DNA of 64,000 nucleotides from Affinundibacterium flavidum (GTDB taxonomy: Bacteria > Pseudomonadota > Gammaproteobacteria > Burkholderiales > Burkholderiaceae_D). The stretch's first letter is position 1, and each line of letters starts with the position of its first letter. Positions 48,356-58,021 of this stretch are shown here, piece after piece. Both the position numbers and the translations under genes were made by a program. The DNA lies in contig NZ_JACOGA010000004.1 of NCBI RefSeq assembly GCF_014284175.1, positions 62,001 to 126,000 on the forward strand, written 5' to 3'. Below the pieces are notes generated by a model that was not told where the DNA came from, did no database searches, and worked only from the letters and a program-made list of their open reading frames with translations.

Positions 48356-48883
48356 ATGTACATCACCAAAAATTTCTCGCGATACACACTAATATCACTC
48401 ACAACATTTTTAATGCTCTCTGCCTGTGGTGGAAATTTCAACGATAAACTTGGTGAAATTCTCAATGAATCAAAAATTCTTTCCGTTAATATTACGCCGA
48501 ACCCTATACCAAAACCGAATGTCAATACGCCTACGCCATTCTCAATAAAAGTTAAGGTGGATATCACAAGCGTATTCGATGTCATCACGGTGAACCTGAA
48601 GAACCCTGCCAACTCAGACCAGTATTCTTTGTTGGCTTATCCTAGCCCGTGCATGACATCTAGTAGTGCATGTGGCGTGACCACATATGAGATTCTGTGT
48701 GATTCTTATATCGCAGAAAATAACAGCACATTGAGAACATTATCCTGTGGTGACATGAAACGCGCAGTAACATTGCCTCCCGGTACTCACCCTATGCTAC
48801 TTGAAGTACGTCATTTAGACATATTGGGAGGTTTTTCAAAGTTCGCCGACGATTCCACAACGGTGAATTTGCTCATTCAATAA
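48356..48883 (+). CDS. Hypothetical lipoprotein
   Basis: A 175-residue putative lipoprotein: lysine-containing start, hydrophobic stretch and lipobox LSAC (about residues 20-24), then a Pro/Asn-rich linker. A beta-rich domain (FSIKVKVDITSVFDVITVNLKNP) has several cysteines (SPCMTSSSACG, EILCDS, LSCGDM). It probably resides on a membrane. The ATG at 48356 fits the signal; TTG 48323 is less likely. Function unknown. It lies between two copies of the 115-bp repeat. Confidence 0.55.
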   Translation: MYITKNFSRYTLISLTTFLMLSACGGNFNDKLGEILNESKILSVNITPNPIPKPNVNTPTPFSIKVKVDITSVFDVITVNLKNPANSDQYSLLAYPSPCMTSSSACGVTTYEILCDSYIAENNSTLRTLSCGDMKRAVTLPPGTHPMLLEVRHLDILGGFSKFADDSTTVNLLIQ

Positions 48884-49020
48884 ACTAGAGGCCGCAAAGT
48901 AAGGCGCGATACGTTGCGCTTTACCCATTTATTGGATTTTCGGAATTTATCATGCGCTAGAAACCTTGAGCTAAACACACACAAAAAGTGATAGGCATGC
49001 AATTGGTAAATCGTAAGGCA

Positions 49021-49131
49021 GATGCAACCACGCCGCCAGAATTTTCAAAATGCCGTGATGATAATTTGAAACAAAAGAAAATATTTGGACTATAAATCGT
49101 CGAGGTCGATTTACAGCGCGGGTTGCACCCG
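49021..49131. repeat. 115-bp dispersed repeat, copy 2
   Basis: Starts GATGCAACCACGCCGCCAG and ends GCGCGGGTTGCACCC, with the conserved inner block GAATTTTCAAAAT and GAAAATATTTG. It lies between convergent gene ends, just before the stop of the gene at 49146. Confidence 0.85.
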
Positions 49132-49145
49132 CCCTCATGAATGAG

Positions 49146-49712
49146 TTAGTCAGTATAGTCTACGCCACGACAGCCGTTGCGAAGCTCATAATTCAAGTCT
49201 TTAGAAATATTGACTTCATCTGACATCAAATCAATAGGAAAAATCATAGGAATTCTCTTCCACTGATTTGACTTCGAAATCATAATCAATCCCCCCTCAA
49301 TGCACTTCGCCTTTACGCCAGCTTGACTTTGAATCACAATTTCAAAGTCGCCCGTACGTTGTGCTTTCTCCTGCTTGACGCTAGTGACCCGATCAAACGG
49401 TGAGCAAAATCGTTCAGTATCAGAAAGAGAAGAAATCACGAAGCAATCATAGAAATTGCCTAAAGGTGTTTTCTTGCTTTCGACTTTAGAAATAACAAAG
49501 TAATCGTGTGAAGCACCTGTGCATGCACCAGCAAAGATCGCGCCACCTACTGCGCGCTTGACTTGGTCGTCGGTTTTCGCGTCTGCAATATCGACGACAT
49601 CTTTTTGGTAGATTTCTGAGCAATAAATGCTGTTTGGTTTTAACAAATCCGTTGCCTCAACGTTTGAGACGCAACACAGCGTGATGCATAAGCAGAGAAA
49701 TAGTCGGATCAT
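49146..49712 (-). CDS. Hypothetical exported protein
   Basis: A 188-residue exported protein with a signal peptide (MIRLFLCLCITLCCVSNVEA, about 1-20). It contains YCSEIYQKDVVDIADAKTDDQVKRAVGGAIFAGACTGASHDYFVISKVE and five cysteines in the mature part. The open frame continues upstream to 49859, but that extension is read from the 115-bp repeat (copy 3), so I place the start at 49712. Function unknown. Confidence 0.55.
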   Translation of the reverse strand: MIRLFLCLCITLCCVSNVEATDLLKPNSIYCSEIYQKDVVDIADAKTDDQVKRAVGGAIFAGACTGASHDYFVISKVESKKTPLGNFYDCFVISSLSDTERFCSPFDRVTSVKQEKAQRTGDFEIVIQSQAGVKAKCIEGGLIMISKSNQWKRIPMIFPIDLMSDEVNISKDLNYELRNGCRGVDYTD

Positions 49713-49750
49713 GTTTAGTCGAAAATGTGTTTGATTCGTAATTGTAAAAC

Positions 49751-49866
49751 GGCTGCAACCCGCGCTGCCAGAATTTTCAAAATACCGCGATTGTAATTTG
49801 ATGCGAGAGAAAATATTTGAACGATAAATCGTTAAGGTGATTTGCGGCGCGGGTTGCACCCACCCT
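49751..49866. repeat. 115-bp dispersed repeat, copy 3 (complete ends)
   Basis: Left end GGCTGCAACCCGCGCTGCC and right end GCGGCGCGGGTTGCACC are imperfect inverted repeats of each other, giving MITE-like termini. Middle: GAATTTTCAAAAT, then GAGAAAATATTTGAACGATA. It lies between two exported-protein genes, and the TAG stop of the gene at 49865 overlaps its right edge. Confidence 0.88.
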
Positions 49867-50569
49867 ATCTTGCTGGCTCGAATAGTTCTATCGAATTTTC
49901 CTCAAATAAAGCATCATCATCCCAACCAAATTCGACGAAAATGAAGCGATTTTTCGATTCCTTTGGATGATATTCAAAATAGCGAGTACCTTGTCCTGCT
50001 CCGTAGGAACCACAACCAAAATCTCGTGGAAATTGTTGTAGGCCTCTCTCAATTCTTCGTCGATAAGAGCTCGGCCTCGGGATCAACTCCAACAACACCT
50101 TCCCTCCAGCTTTGTCGTCGCTCAAGAACTTCGCTCTGATTCGGTGACGAAGACCAAAATCGACAGGCTCACAAAACTTACGGGCCGATACCTGGGCGCG
50201 TCGTACCGATCTATAGCGCTGCCTTCCTTCGAATTCGAGTTTAGCAATCACTTGCTCACGAATCGCGTCTTCTATTGATTGATTCTCAGGCTTCGTAAAA
50301 ACTTTAATCAGATAGTGACTACCGAATATCACATCATCGCCTAAACGATGTTGCATTATCCAATCATCTTTCTGTCGCAACTCCCATTGGTCTTGCGAAG
50401 GATCACAGCTCTTGTAGTTAATTCTCACGCCCAAATCTCGAAACTCGTATGCTTTCCAGGTACAACCAGCTCCGGCGTCACGCAAGCGATTTTGCGCAGT
50501 ACTGCTGCCAGTGTAGGCTAGAGAAAGGAGCAAGAAGAAAAAGGTTGTGATTACCCGACGAGATCTCAT
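49865..50569 (-). CDS. Hypothetical exported protein
   Basis: A 234-residue exported protein with a signal peptide (about 1-25, STAQ). It has GAGCTWKAYEFRDLGVRINYKSCDPSQDQWELRQK and two further cysteines (ARKFCEP, FGCGSYGAG), consistent with disulfides. Arg-rich helices in the middle and an acidic, aromatic C-terminus follow. I do not recognise the family. Its stop codon TAG lies at the edge of repeat copy 3, so the element may have set the present end. Confidence 0.6.
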   Translation of the reverse strand: MRSRRVITTFFFLLLSLAYTGSSTAQNRLRDAGAGCTWKAYEFRDLGVRINYKSCDPSQDQWELRQKDDWIMQHRLGDDVIFGSHYLIKVFTKPENQSIEDAIREQVIAKLEFEGRQRYRSVRRAQVSARKFCEPVDFGLRHRIRAKFLSDDKAGGKVLLELIPRPSSYRRRIERGLQQFPRDFGCGSYGAGQGTRYFEYHPKESKNRFIFVEFGWDDDALFEENSIELFEPAR

Positions 50570-50729
50570 AATAGGCGCAGGTGAATAGATAATTGATTCA
50601 AAACCCGAAGCGTATCACGAAGCAATCAAGACACAAATGACGAGGCACAGCGTAAGGCGGGTTGTGCACGACGGAGCAATATGTCGATATTGCGTTTGCC
50701 AACTAGCGTCATGACATGCCGGAAAATTC

Positions 50730-50815
50730 AATTAGCGGGATACAGAGCTAGGCGCTTCCCGCAGCAATACTGAAGTATTGCGAGGATAAGCAACGAAGCT
50801 ATGTGCCCGCCAATT
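50730..50815. repeat. Large imperfect palindrome after icmF
   Basis: AATTAGCGGGATACAGAGCT (50730-50749) is an imperfect complement of AGCTATGTGCCCGCCAATT (50797-50815). Inside lies a perfect 8-bp pair, GCAATACT (50764-50771) and AGTATTGC (50774-50781). The element lies at the icmF 3' end and can fold into a long stem. It resembles dispersed intergenic palindromes, but only one copy is in the window. Confidence 0.65.
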
Positions 50816-50834
50816 GGATTTAACGGCGTGCCAT

Positions 50835-53800
50835 TTACATGTTGCGACGATACTGCCCCCCAACCTCAAACAAGGCCGTAGTAATTTGCCCCAAAGAACA
50901 AACCCGCGCTGCATCCATCAATTTCGCAAACACGTTTTCATTATTAATCGCCGCTTGCTGCAGAGCTGCCAGCGCCTGTGGTGCGACATCCGCATGACGT
51001 TGATGGAAGTCTGCCAAGCGCGTGAGTTGCGATTGTTTTTCTTCGTCTGTAGAACGGGCGAGTTCTATCTTCTGTGGTGCTTCTCCGCCTTTAGGATTGC
51101 GGAAGGTGTTGACGCCGATGATAGGCAGAGTGCCGTCGTGTTTCAGGTGTTCGTAGTGCATGGATTCTTCTTGGATCTTGCCGCGTTGGTAGCCGGTTTC
51201 CATTGCACCTAAAACGCCGCCGCGTTCTGCTATGCGTTCGAATTCTTGCATCACGGCTTCTTCTACCAAGTCAGTGAGTTCTTCAATGATGAAGCTGCCT
51301 TGGATAGGATTTTCGTTTTTCGCGAGACCCCATTCGCGGTTGATGATCAATTGAATCGCCAAAGCACGACGAACCGATTCGTCAGTCGGCGTGGTGATCG
51401 CTTCGTCGTAGGCATTGGTGTGCAAGCTGTTGCAATTATCATAGATTGCAATCAACGCTTGCAGTGTGGTGCGAATATCGTTGAAGTCGATTTCTTGTGC
51501 GTGCAAGCTGCGGCCTGAAGTTTGAATATGGTATTTCAGTTTTTGGCTACGATCGTTTGCGCCGTACTTGTCGCGCATCGATACCGCCCAAATACGGCGG
51601 GCAACGCGACCTAAAACTGTGTATTCTGGGTCCATGCCGTTGCTGAAGAAGAAGGACAAGTTAGCGGCGAAATCGTCGATGTGCATACCACGTGCGAGGT
51701 AGGCTTCGACGAAAGTGAAACCGTTTGACAAGGTGAATGCGAGTTGCGAAATCGGATTCGCACCGGCTTCAGCGATGTGGTAACCGGAGATCGACACGGA
51801 GTAGAAATTACGCACTTGGTGATGCACGAAATATTCTTGAATATCGCCCATCACTTTGAGTGAAAATTCGGTCGAGAAGATGCACGTATTTTGACCTTGA
51901 TCTTCTTTCAAAATATCGGCTTGTACGGTACCACGTACATTCATCAATACCCATGCGCGGATTTTTGCCGCCTCATCTGCAGTTGGCTCGCGTTTATTGT
52001 CTGCGCGGAATTTATCCATTTGCTGATCAATCGCAGTATTCATGAAGAAGGCCAAAATCGTTGGTGCCGGGCCGTTGATCGTCATGGAAACCGATGTCGC
52101 TGGATCACATAAATCGAAACCATCGTACAAGACTTTCATGTCTTCCAAAGTCGCAACCGATACACCAGAGTTACCAATCTTGCCGTAGATATCAGGACGG
52201 ATAGCTGGGTCTGCGCCGTATAAAGTCACGGAATCGAATGCAGTTGAGAGACGCTTAGCGTCCATGCCTTGCGATACGAGTTTGAAACGACGATTGGTAC
52301 GGTAAGGATCACCTTCACCGGCGAACATACGGGTTGGGTCTTCGCCTTCACGTTTGAATGCAAACACGCCTGCCGTGAATGGGAAAGAGCCTGGGACGTT
52401 TTCTAACATCAACCAGCGCAAGATTTCGCCGTGGTCTTCAAAACGTGGCAAGGCAACTTTGCGTATCGTGGTGCCGGATAAAGATTTTTGTGTGAGGCGG
52501 GTACGGATTTCTTTATCGCGGATTTTGACGACGTACTCATCACCAGCGTAGGCTTTTTGCATATCTGGCCACATGGCGACGAGTTTTTTGGATTCTGCGT
52601 CTAGCTTGTTGTCGCGGTCTACGATCAACTGCTCTAGCGCGATGAAAGTTCCCTCCCCCGAATATTCACCACCTTGGGGAGGGTTAGGGTGGGGATGGGT
52701 TTGCGTCGAGCTGACACTTAAACCCATCCCCCTCCCTGCCCCCCCCTTGAAGGGGGAGGAGTCTAACAACATCTGCTTAGTCGCTTGCAATTGCTGACGT
52801 TCGCGTGCAATACCAACTTGCTTGTGCGTGTGCTTGTGATAGGCGCGCACGCTGTCGGCAATTTCTGCCAGATAGCGGCTGCGTGCAGGTGGCACGATCA
52901 CATTTTGCGCACTCGAGGTTTTGGTAGTCACCACTGCGAGTTTGCTTGGCTTCGCTTTGAGACCACGTGCCACCAATTCAGGCAAAATACCTTGATACAA
53001 AGCCGTCACGCCATCATCGTTGAAACGTGAAGCTTGGGTGCCATAGACTGGCATTTCGTCCGGCTTTTTAGTCCACAATTCGCGGTTGCGTTGATATTGT
53101 TTTGCCACATCGCGTTGCGCGTCTTGTGCGCCTTTACGATCAAATTTATTGATGGCAACGAAGTCAGCAAAATCGAGCATGTCAATTTTTTCTAACTGTG
53201 ACGCGGCACCAAATTCTGGCGTCATCACGTACATCGACAAATCGACGTGCGGCACGATTGCTGCATCGCCTTGGCCTATGCCTGAAGTCTCAACAATCAC
53301 CAAATCAAAACCTGCGACTTTGCACGCGGCGATCACGTCAGGCAAAGCTTGCGAAATTTCTGAGCCTGCTTCCCGTGTCGCTAAAGAGCGCATGAAAACT
53401 TTGACTTTGCCTTTCCACGGATTGATCGCGTTCATACGGATACGGTCACCGAGCAAAGCACCGCCAGACTTACGACGCGATGGATCAATCGAGATCAAGG
53501 CGATATTGAGTTCATCATCTTGATCGAGACGAACGCGGCGTATCAATTCGTCAGTTAAGGAAGATTTACCTGCACCGCCGGTACCTGTGATACCAAAGGC
53601 TGGCGTCTTGATGGTTTTCGCAGATTCAATAATACTGGCGCGCAAACCTGCATCGACTCTATCGTTTTCTAAAGCGGTAATCAGTTGCGCCAATGGACGA
53701 TGTTTGTCGGCCAAATCACCTTGCTGCAAGACATCCAGCGTCGTCGGCGCAAACGAAGAGAGATCAATATCACAAGCTTTGATCATCGCCAAAATCATGC

Positions 53801-54218
53801 CGACCAGACCCATGCGCTGACCGTCTTCTGGGCTAAAAATACGCGTCACGCCATAGGCATGCAAATCCGCGATTTCTTCTGGCACGATCACACCGCCGCC
53901 GCCGCCAAATACCTTGATATGCTCACCACCACGTTGCTTGAGCAAGTCAATCATGTATTTGAAATACTCTACGTGACCACCTTGATAGCTAGAAATCGCG
54001 ATGCCTTGCGCGTCTTCTTGCAGGGCTGCCGTGACGATTTCTTCTACCGAACGGTTGTGACCCAAGTGGATCACTTCCGCGCCATTTGCCATCAAGATGC
54101 GGCGCATAATATTGATCGAGGCATCGTGGCCATCGAACAGGGAAGCTGCAGTCACGAAACGAACTTTATTGGCGGGTTTGTATTCGGTGAGTTTTTCAGT
54201 AATTGACAGATCAGTCAT
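50835..54218 (-). CDS. icmF: Fused isobutyryl-CoA mutase IcmF (B12-binding, G-protein chaperone, mutase)
   Basis: The 1127-residue protein starts with a B12-binding domain (about 18-150; [11 protein letters not shown] with H31 as cobalt ligand), then a MeaI-type GTPase (about 200-410; Walker A GTGGAGKS 212-219). The acyl-CoA mutase barrel (about 540-1127) has [18 protein letters not shown] and [16 protein letters not shown]. It isomerises isobutyryl-CoA and n-butyryl-CoA, and often isovaleryl-/pivalyl-CoA. AAGGAAAG precedes the ATG. Residues about 486-524 are encoded by an inserted palindromic repeat ([12 protein letters not shown]...[11 protein letters not shown]), in the linker between GTPase and mutase. 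Confidence 0.96.
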   Translation of the reverse strand: MTDLSITEKLTEYKPANKVRFVTAASLFDGHDASINIMRRILMANGAEVIHLGHNRSVEEIVTAALQEDAQGIAISSYQGGHVEYFKYMIDLLKQRGGEHIKVFGGGGGVIVPEEIADLHAYGVTRIFSPEDGQRMGLVGMILAMIKACDIDLSSFAPTTLDVLQQGDLADKHRPLAQLITALENDRVDAGLRASIIESAKTIKTPAFGITGTGGAGKSSLTDELIRRVRLDQDDELNIALISIDPSRRKSGGALLGDRIRMNAINPWKGKVKVFMRSLATREAGSEISQALPDVIAACKVAGFDLVIVETSGIGQGDAAIVPHVDLSMYVMTPEFGAASQLEKIDMLDFADFVAINKFDRKGAQDAQRDVAKQYQRNRELWTKKPDEMPVYGTQASRFNDDGVTALYQGILPELVARGLKAKPSKLAVVTTKTSSAQNVIVPPARSRYLAEIADSVRAYHKHTHKQVGIARERQQLQATKQMLLDSSPFKGGAGRGMGLSVSSTQTHPHPNPPQGGEYSGEGTFIALEQLIVDRDNKLDAESKKLVAMWPDMQKAYAGDEYVVKIRDKEIRTRLTQKSLSGTTIRKVALPRFEDHGEILRWLMLENVPGSFPFTAGVFAFKREGEDPTRMFAGEGDPYRTNRRFKLVSQGMDAKRLSTAFDSVTLYGADPAIRPDIYGKIGNSGVSVATLEDMKVLYDGFDLCDPATSVSMTINGPAPTILAFFMNTAIDQQMDKFRADNKREPTADEAAKIRAWVLMNVRGTVQADILKEDQGQNTCIFSTEFSLKVMGDIQEYFVHHQVRNFYSVSISGYHIAEAGANPISQLAFTLSNGFTFVEAYLARGMHIDDFAANLSFFFSNGMDPEYTVLGRVARRIWAVSMRDKYGANDRSQKLKYHIQTSGRSLHAQEIDFNDIRTTLQALIAIYDNCNSLHTNAYDEAITTPTDESVRRALAIQLIINREWGLAKNENPIQGSFIIEELTDLVEEAVMQEFERIAERGGVLGAMETGYQRGKIQEESMHYEHLKHDGTLPIIGVNTFRNPKGGEAPQKIELARSTDEEKQSQLTRLADFHQRHADVAPQALAALQQAAINNENVFAKLMDAARVCSLGQITTALFEVGGQYRRNM
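52646..52762. repeat. In-frame palindromic repeat inserted inside icmF
   Basis: Both ends are C/G-rich runs and inverted copies of each other (CCCTCCCCC at 52651 and GGGGGAGGAG at 52753). Inner inverted segments (GGATGGGTTT near 52694, AAACCCATCC near 52720) frame a ~25-bp centre. The 117-bp insertion keeps the reading frame (39 codons) and adds no stop. It is the known intergenic repeat type of many Betaproteobacteria, here within a gene. Confidence 0.85.
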
Positions 54219-54337
54219 TTTCTTTCCTTAGATGCTTGTGGCATGGTTTGGGTGTTTTTTCGATTATATGACGTTTCGATTTACGTTTACGTTCGCGTCA
54301 CTTATTAATTGTGGTTTTGTGTTGGTTTTGGCAATTT

Positions 54338-54406
54338 CGTAGGGTGCGCCGTGCGCACCGTTTTTCGTTGAATAATCAGACAACGGTGCGCATGGCGCAC
54401 CCTACG
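54338..54406. repeat. Dispersed palindromic repeat (REP-like), copy 2
   Basis: CGTAGGGTGCGCCGTGCGCA and following bases (54338-54360) are matched, with one mismatch, by the inverted copy ending CGCACCCTACG at 54406. The spacer is about 23 bases. It lies between the oxidoreductase and icmF genes and may act as terminator or mRNA stabiliser. Confidence 0.85.
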
Positions 54407-54415
54407 CACTCAATT

Positions 54416-57400
54416 TCAAGCCGCGTGTTGCTTCCCAGGCGCACTCATCAAAGCCGTTTTCTCAACATGATAAGCCTGCATTGCCTTTTCTTTCACATGA
54501 CCAAAGCCACGGATTTTTTCTGGCAAGCTCGCTATCGCGACGATTTGATCGAGATTGTCTGCGTTCAACTTGGTCAGCAAAGCCAAGACCGTGTCGCGAT
54601 AATCAATGATCAAAGCGCGCTCTTGTTTGCGTTCTTCGGTGTAGCCAAATACGTCAAGTTTGGTGCCGCGTAAGCCCTTGAATTTTGCCAGCAATTTAAA
54701 GGCTTGCCACATCCAGGAACCATACTGCGCTTTGATCAAATGGCCTTGACCATCTTTCTTAGCAAATAGCGGCGGCGCTAAATTGAATTTGACTGAGAAA
54801 TCGCCTTCAAATTGTTGTTTGAGTTTTTCTGTGAATTCACCATTCGTGTACAAACGCGCGACTTCGTATTCGTCTTTGTATGCCATCAATTTGTAGGCAT
54901 ATTTTGCTACCGCTGTCGCTAATTTATTGCCGCCGATTTTTTCTTCGACTGTGCGTACTTTGCTTACTAGGTCTTGATATTGAGCGGCGTAAGCGGCGTC
55001 TTGGTACTCGGTTAAGAAAGCAACGCGACGTTTGATGATGCTGTCTAAACTTTGCGGCATTTGAATCACAACCGGTTGACCCGGGATCGCGATTTTTTCT
55101 ACACGTGCCAGATCGACTGCTGCTCTGCGGCCCCACAGGAAGGCTTTCTTATTCGCGTCGATTGCCACACCGTTTAATTCAATCGCACGTAACAAAGCGG
55201 CTTCGGACAAAGGTATCGCGCCTTTTTGGAAGGCAAAACCTAAGATGAATAAATTGGTGGCAATTGAATCGCCCATCAAGGCGGTCGCGAGTTTGGTCGC
55301 ATTGACGAAATCGACATTGCCACCAACTGAATCAGAGATCAGACGCTCAGTTGATTCTAAAGGGAATTGCCAATCAGGATTTTTAGCGAATGGGCCAGTT
55401 GGCTGTTCGTGCGTATTGATCACCGCACGGGTGCGACCTGCACGCATCTTAGAGATGGCATCATGTTGGCCTGCGGTCAAAATATCGCAACCCAAAATCA
55501 AATCAGCTTCACCTGTAGGAATGCGTTGCGCACGGAGTTTGCTGACTTTTTCTACGATGCGAATATGCGAAGTCACTGAACCATTTTTCTGTGACATGCC
55601 GGTCATATCGAGCACTGAAGCTACCTTGCCTTCGAGATGCGCAGCCATGCCGAGCAAAGCACCAACTGTGATCACACCTGTGCCACCAATACCGTTCAAC
55701 AAGATGTTGTAAGAAGTATCGCAGCTTGGCAATACTGGTAGAGGCAAATCACCGAAATCATCGGTCTTCGCTACACCCGTCTTCGACTTCACTAACTTGC
55801 CGCCTTCTACCGTGACGAAGCTAGGACAGAAACCTTTAACGCAAGAGTAATCTTTGTTGCAGGAAGACTGATCAATCGCGCGCTTGCGACCGAATTCGGT
55901 TTCCACCGGCATGACAGAAGTACAGTTCGATTGCACACCACAATCACCGCAACCTTCGCACACTGCTTCGTTGATAAACATGCGTTGATTCGGGTCAGGG
56001 AATTGACCTTTTTTACGACGACGACGTTTTTCAGCGGCGCAGGTTTGATCGTAAATCAAAACACTCGCGCCTTCGATTTCACGCAACTCACGTTGTACTG
56101 CATCCATGTCTTTGCGATCGTGCAAACTGATGATGGCGGGTAAGCCACTGCGATCTGTATAACGCGTGAGATCTTCGGTCACCAAAGCGATACGCTTCAC
56201 GCCTTCGGCTGCCATTTGCTGCGCCATCATTTGTACGCTAATCGTGCCATCGACGGGCTGACCACCTGTCATCGCAACTGCATCGTTATACAAAATTTTG
56301 TAAGTGATATTGACCTTCGCAGCAACCGCGGCGCGTATCGCCAAATAGCCGGAATGGAAGTACGTGCCATCACCCAGATTTTGGAAAACGTGCGGCAAGG
56401 TCGAGAACGCTGCTTGACCTATCCACGGTGCGCCTTCGCCGCCCATGTGGGTCGTCAACTTATTAAACTCAGGATAGATCGCGGTCGCCATCACGTGGCA
56501 ACCGATACCTGCTAAAGCCAAACTACCTTCGGGTACTTTGGTGGAAGTATTGTGCGGGCAACCTGAACAATAGTAAGCGGGACGCGCTGGCGTATTGACT
56601 TGTTTGTTCAGCACTTCGTCTTTGGCTTCGAGGAAAGCCAGACGAGCTTTAATTAAATCACTGGTATGGAAGCGCGCAATACGTGCTGAAATTACGCGAG
56701 CGATTTGCGATACGGAGAAATCCGCTTTCGAGGTCAGCAACCATTCACCGCGCGGCGCCACCCATTCGCCTTTTTCGTCAAACTTACCAATCACGCGTGG
56801 ACGCACATCATCGCGCCAGTTGTAGAGTTGTTCTTTGAGTTGGTACTCGACCATTTGACGTTTTTCTTCGACCACCAAAATCTCATCCAGACCTTGCGCA
56901 AATTCACGCACACCATCGGGTTCGAGTGGCCATGGCATCGATACTTTATACAAACGGATGCCGATGTCAGCCGCCATTTGTTCATCAATACCGAGATTTT
57001 CAAATGCTTCTAAAACATCGAGATAAGATTTACCGGAAGCGACGATACCGAGTTTGGCGTGCGGACTATCTATCGTGACGTGATTGAGTTTATTCGCGCG
57101 GGCATAAGCCAATGCTGCGTAAATTTTGTAATCCTGCATCAAGGCTTCTTGCTTACGTGCTTGTATACCCAATGTATCAAGCGAGAGACGCGTATTCAAA
57201 CCACCTTCTGGCATCACAAATTCTTCTGGGATTGTGATCTTTAAACGGAAAGGATCGGCATCCACTGAGGAAGTCGATTCAACAGTATCCGCCAATGCTT
57301 TGAAACCCACAGCGCAACCCGAGAAGCGCGACATCGCCCAAGCATGCAAACCCAAATCCAGATATTCCTGCACATTGGCTGGATACAACATCGGGATCAT

Positions 57401-58021
57401 GCAAGCAGAAAAAATATGATCGGACTGATGTGGCAGCGTTGAAGAATAAGCGCCGTGATCATCGCCCGCCACCAAAATCACACCGCCGTGTTTTGATGTG
57501 CCTGCGTGGTTCATGTGCTTGAAGACGTCGGCGCTACGATCAACGCCCGGGCCTTTGCCATACCACAAGCCAAACACGCCATCGTATTTTGCGGGACCTA
57601 TCAGATCCACAGTTTGTGTGCCCCACACAGCGGTGGCGGCGAGGTCTTCATTCACGCCGGGGACGAACTTAACGTGATGTTGTTCTAAGAGTTTTTTGGT
57701 TTTCCACAAAGTTTCATCCAAACCTCCGAGCGGCGAACCTCGATAGCCTGAAATGAAACCAGCCGTATTCAAGCCAGCGGCGAGATCACGCTGTCTTTGT
57801 ATCATCGGCAAGCGCACTAATGCCTGAATGCCTGATAAGAAAATCGTGCCGGTGTTCGAGGTGTATTTATCGTCTAGAGTGACTGGCGCTAATTCGTGTA
57901 CAAATGCAGTAGTTGCATTGATGTCGGAGGATGTTGCTGAAGTTGATGCTATAGCTGAGGCGGACGAAAGCGAAGACGCTTCCACCAGACCAGCAGATTT
58001 CATTGCTGTGTCGGATGACAT
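54416..58021 (-). CDS. Indolepyruvate ferredoxin oxidoreductase-type fused 2-oxoacid oxidoreductase
   Basis: A 1201-residue fused thiamine-diphosphate enzyme. After a Ser/Ala-rich N-terminus (1-45) come FISGYRGSPLGGLD (pyrimidine-binding domain), CSGCPHNTSTKVPEG and GEGAPWIG...LGDGTYFHSG (thiamine-PP binding). A ferredoxin-like CEGCGDCGVQSNC cluster motif and the gamma-type domain NGIGGTGVITVGALLGMAAH follow. It converts 2-oxoacids such as indolepyruvate or branched-chain oxoacids to acyl-CoA and CO2 with reduction of an electron carrier. GGAG is seven bases from the ATG. It lies 198 bp upstream of icmF on the same strand. Confidence 0.93.
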   Translation of the reverse strand: MSSDTAMKSAGLVEASSLSSASAIASTSATSSDINATTAFVHELAPVTLDDKYTSNTGTIFLSGIQALVRLPMIQRQRDLAAGLNTAGFISGYRGSPLGGLDETLWKTKKLLEQHHVKFVPGVNEDLAATAVWGTQTVDLIGPAKYDGVFGLWYGKGPGVDRSADVFKHMNHAGTSKHGGVILVAGDDHGAYSSTLPHQSDHIFSACMIPMLYPANVQEYLDLGLHAWAMSRFSGCAVGFKALADTVESTSSVDADPFRLKITIPEEFVMPEGGLNTRLSLDTLGIQARKQEALMQDYKIYAALAYARANKLNHVTIDSPHAKLGIVASGKSYLDVLEAFENLGIDEQMAADIGIRLYKVSMPWPLEPDGVREFAQGLDEILVVEEKRQMVEYQLKEQLYNWRDDVRPRVIGKFDEKGEWVAPRGEWLLTSKADFSVSQIARVISARIARFHTSDLIKARLAFLEAKDEVLNKQVNTPARPAYYCSGCPHNTSTKVPEGSLALAGIGCHVMATAIYPEFNKLTTHMGGEGAPWIGQAAFSTLPHVFQNLGDGTYFHSGYLAIRAAVAAKVNITYKILYNDAVAMTGGQPVDGTISVQMMAQQMAAEGVKRIALVTEDLTRYTDRSGLPAIISLHDRKDMDAVQRELREIEGASVLIYDQTCAAEKRRRRKKGQFPDPNQRMFINEAVCEGCGDCGVQSNCTSVMPVETEFGRKRAIDQSSCNKDYSCVKGFCPSFVTVEGGKLVKSKTGVAKTDDFGDLPLPVLPSCDTSYNILLNGIGGTGVITVGALLGMAAHLEGKVASVLDMTGMSQKNGSVTSHIRIVEKVSKLRAQRIPTGEADLILGCDILTAGQHDAISKMRAGRTRAVINTHEQPTGPFAKNPDWQFPLESTERLISDSVGGNVDFVNATKLATALMGDSIATNLFILGFAFQKGAIPLSEAALLRAIELNGVAIDANKKAFLWGRRAAVDLARVEKIAIPGQPVVIQMPQSLDSIIKRRVAFLTEYQDAAYAAQYQDLVSKVRTVEEKIGGNKLATAVAKYAYKLMAYKDEYEVARLYTNGEFTEKLKQQFEGDFSVKFNLAPPLFAKKDGQGHLIKAQYGSWMWQAFKLLAKFKGLRGTKLDVFGYTEERKQERALIIDYRDTVLALLTKLNADNLDQIVAIASLPEKIRGFGHVKEKAMQAYHVEKTALMSAPGKQHAA

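Noticed and set aside
48124..48612. 162-codon minus-strand frame opposite the lipoprotein gene
   Set aside because: Runs through the dispersed repeat and antisense to a gene with signal peptide and lipobox; no protein family seen.
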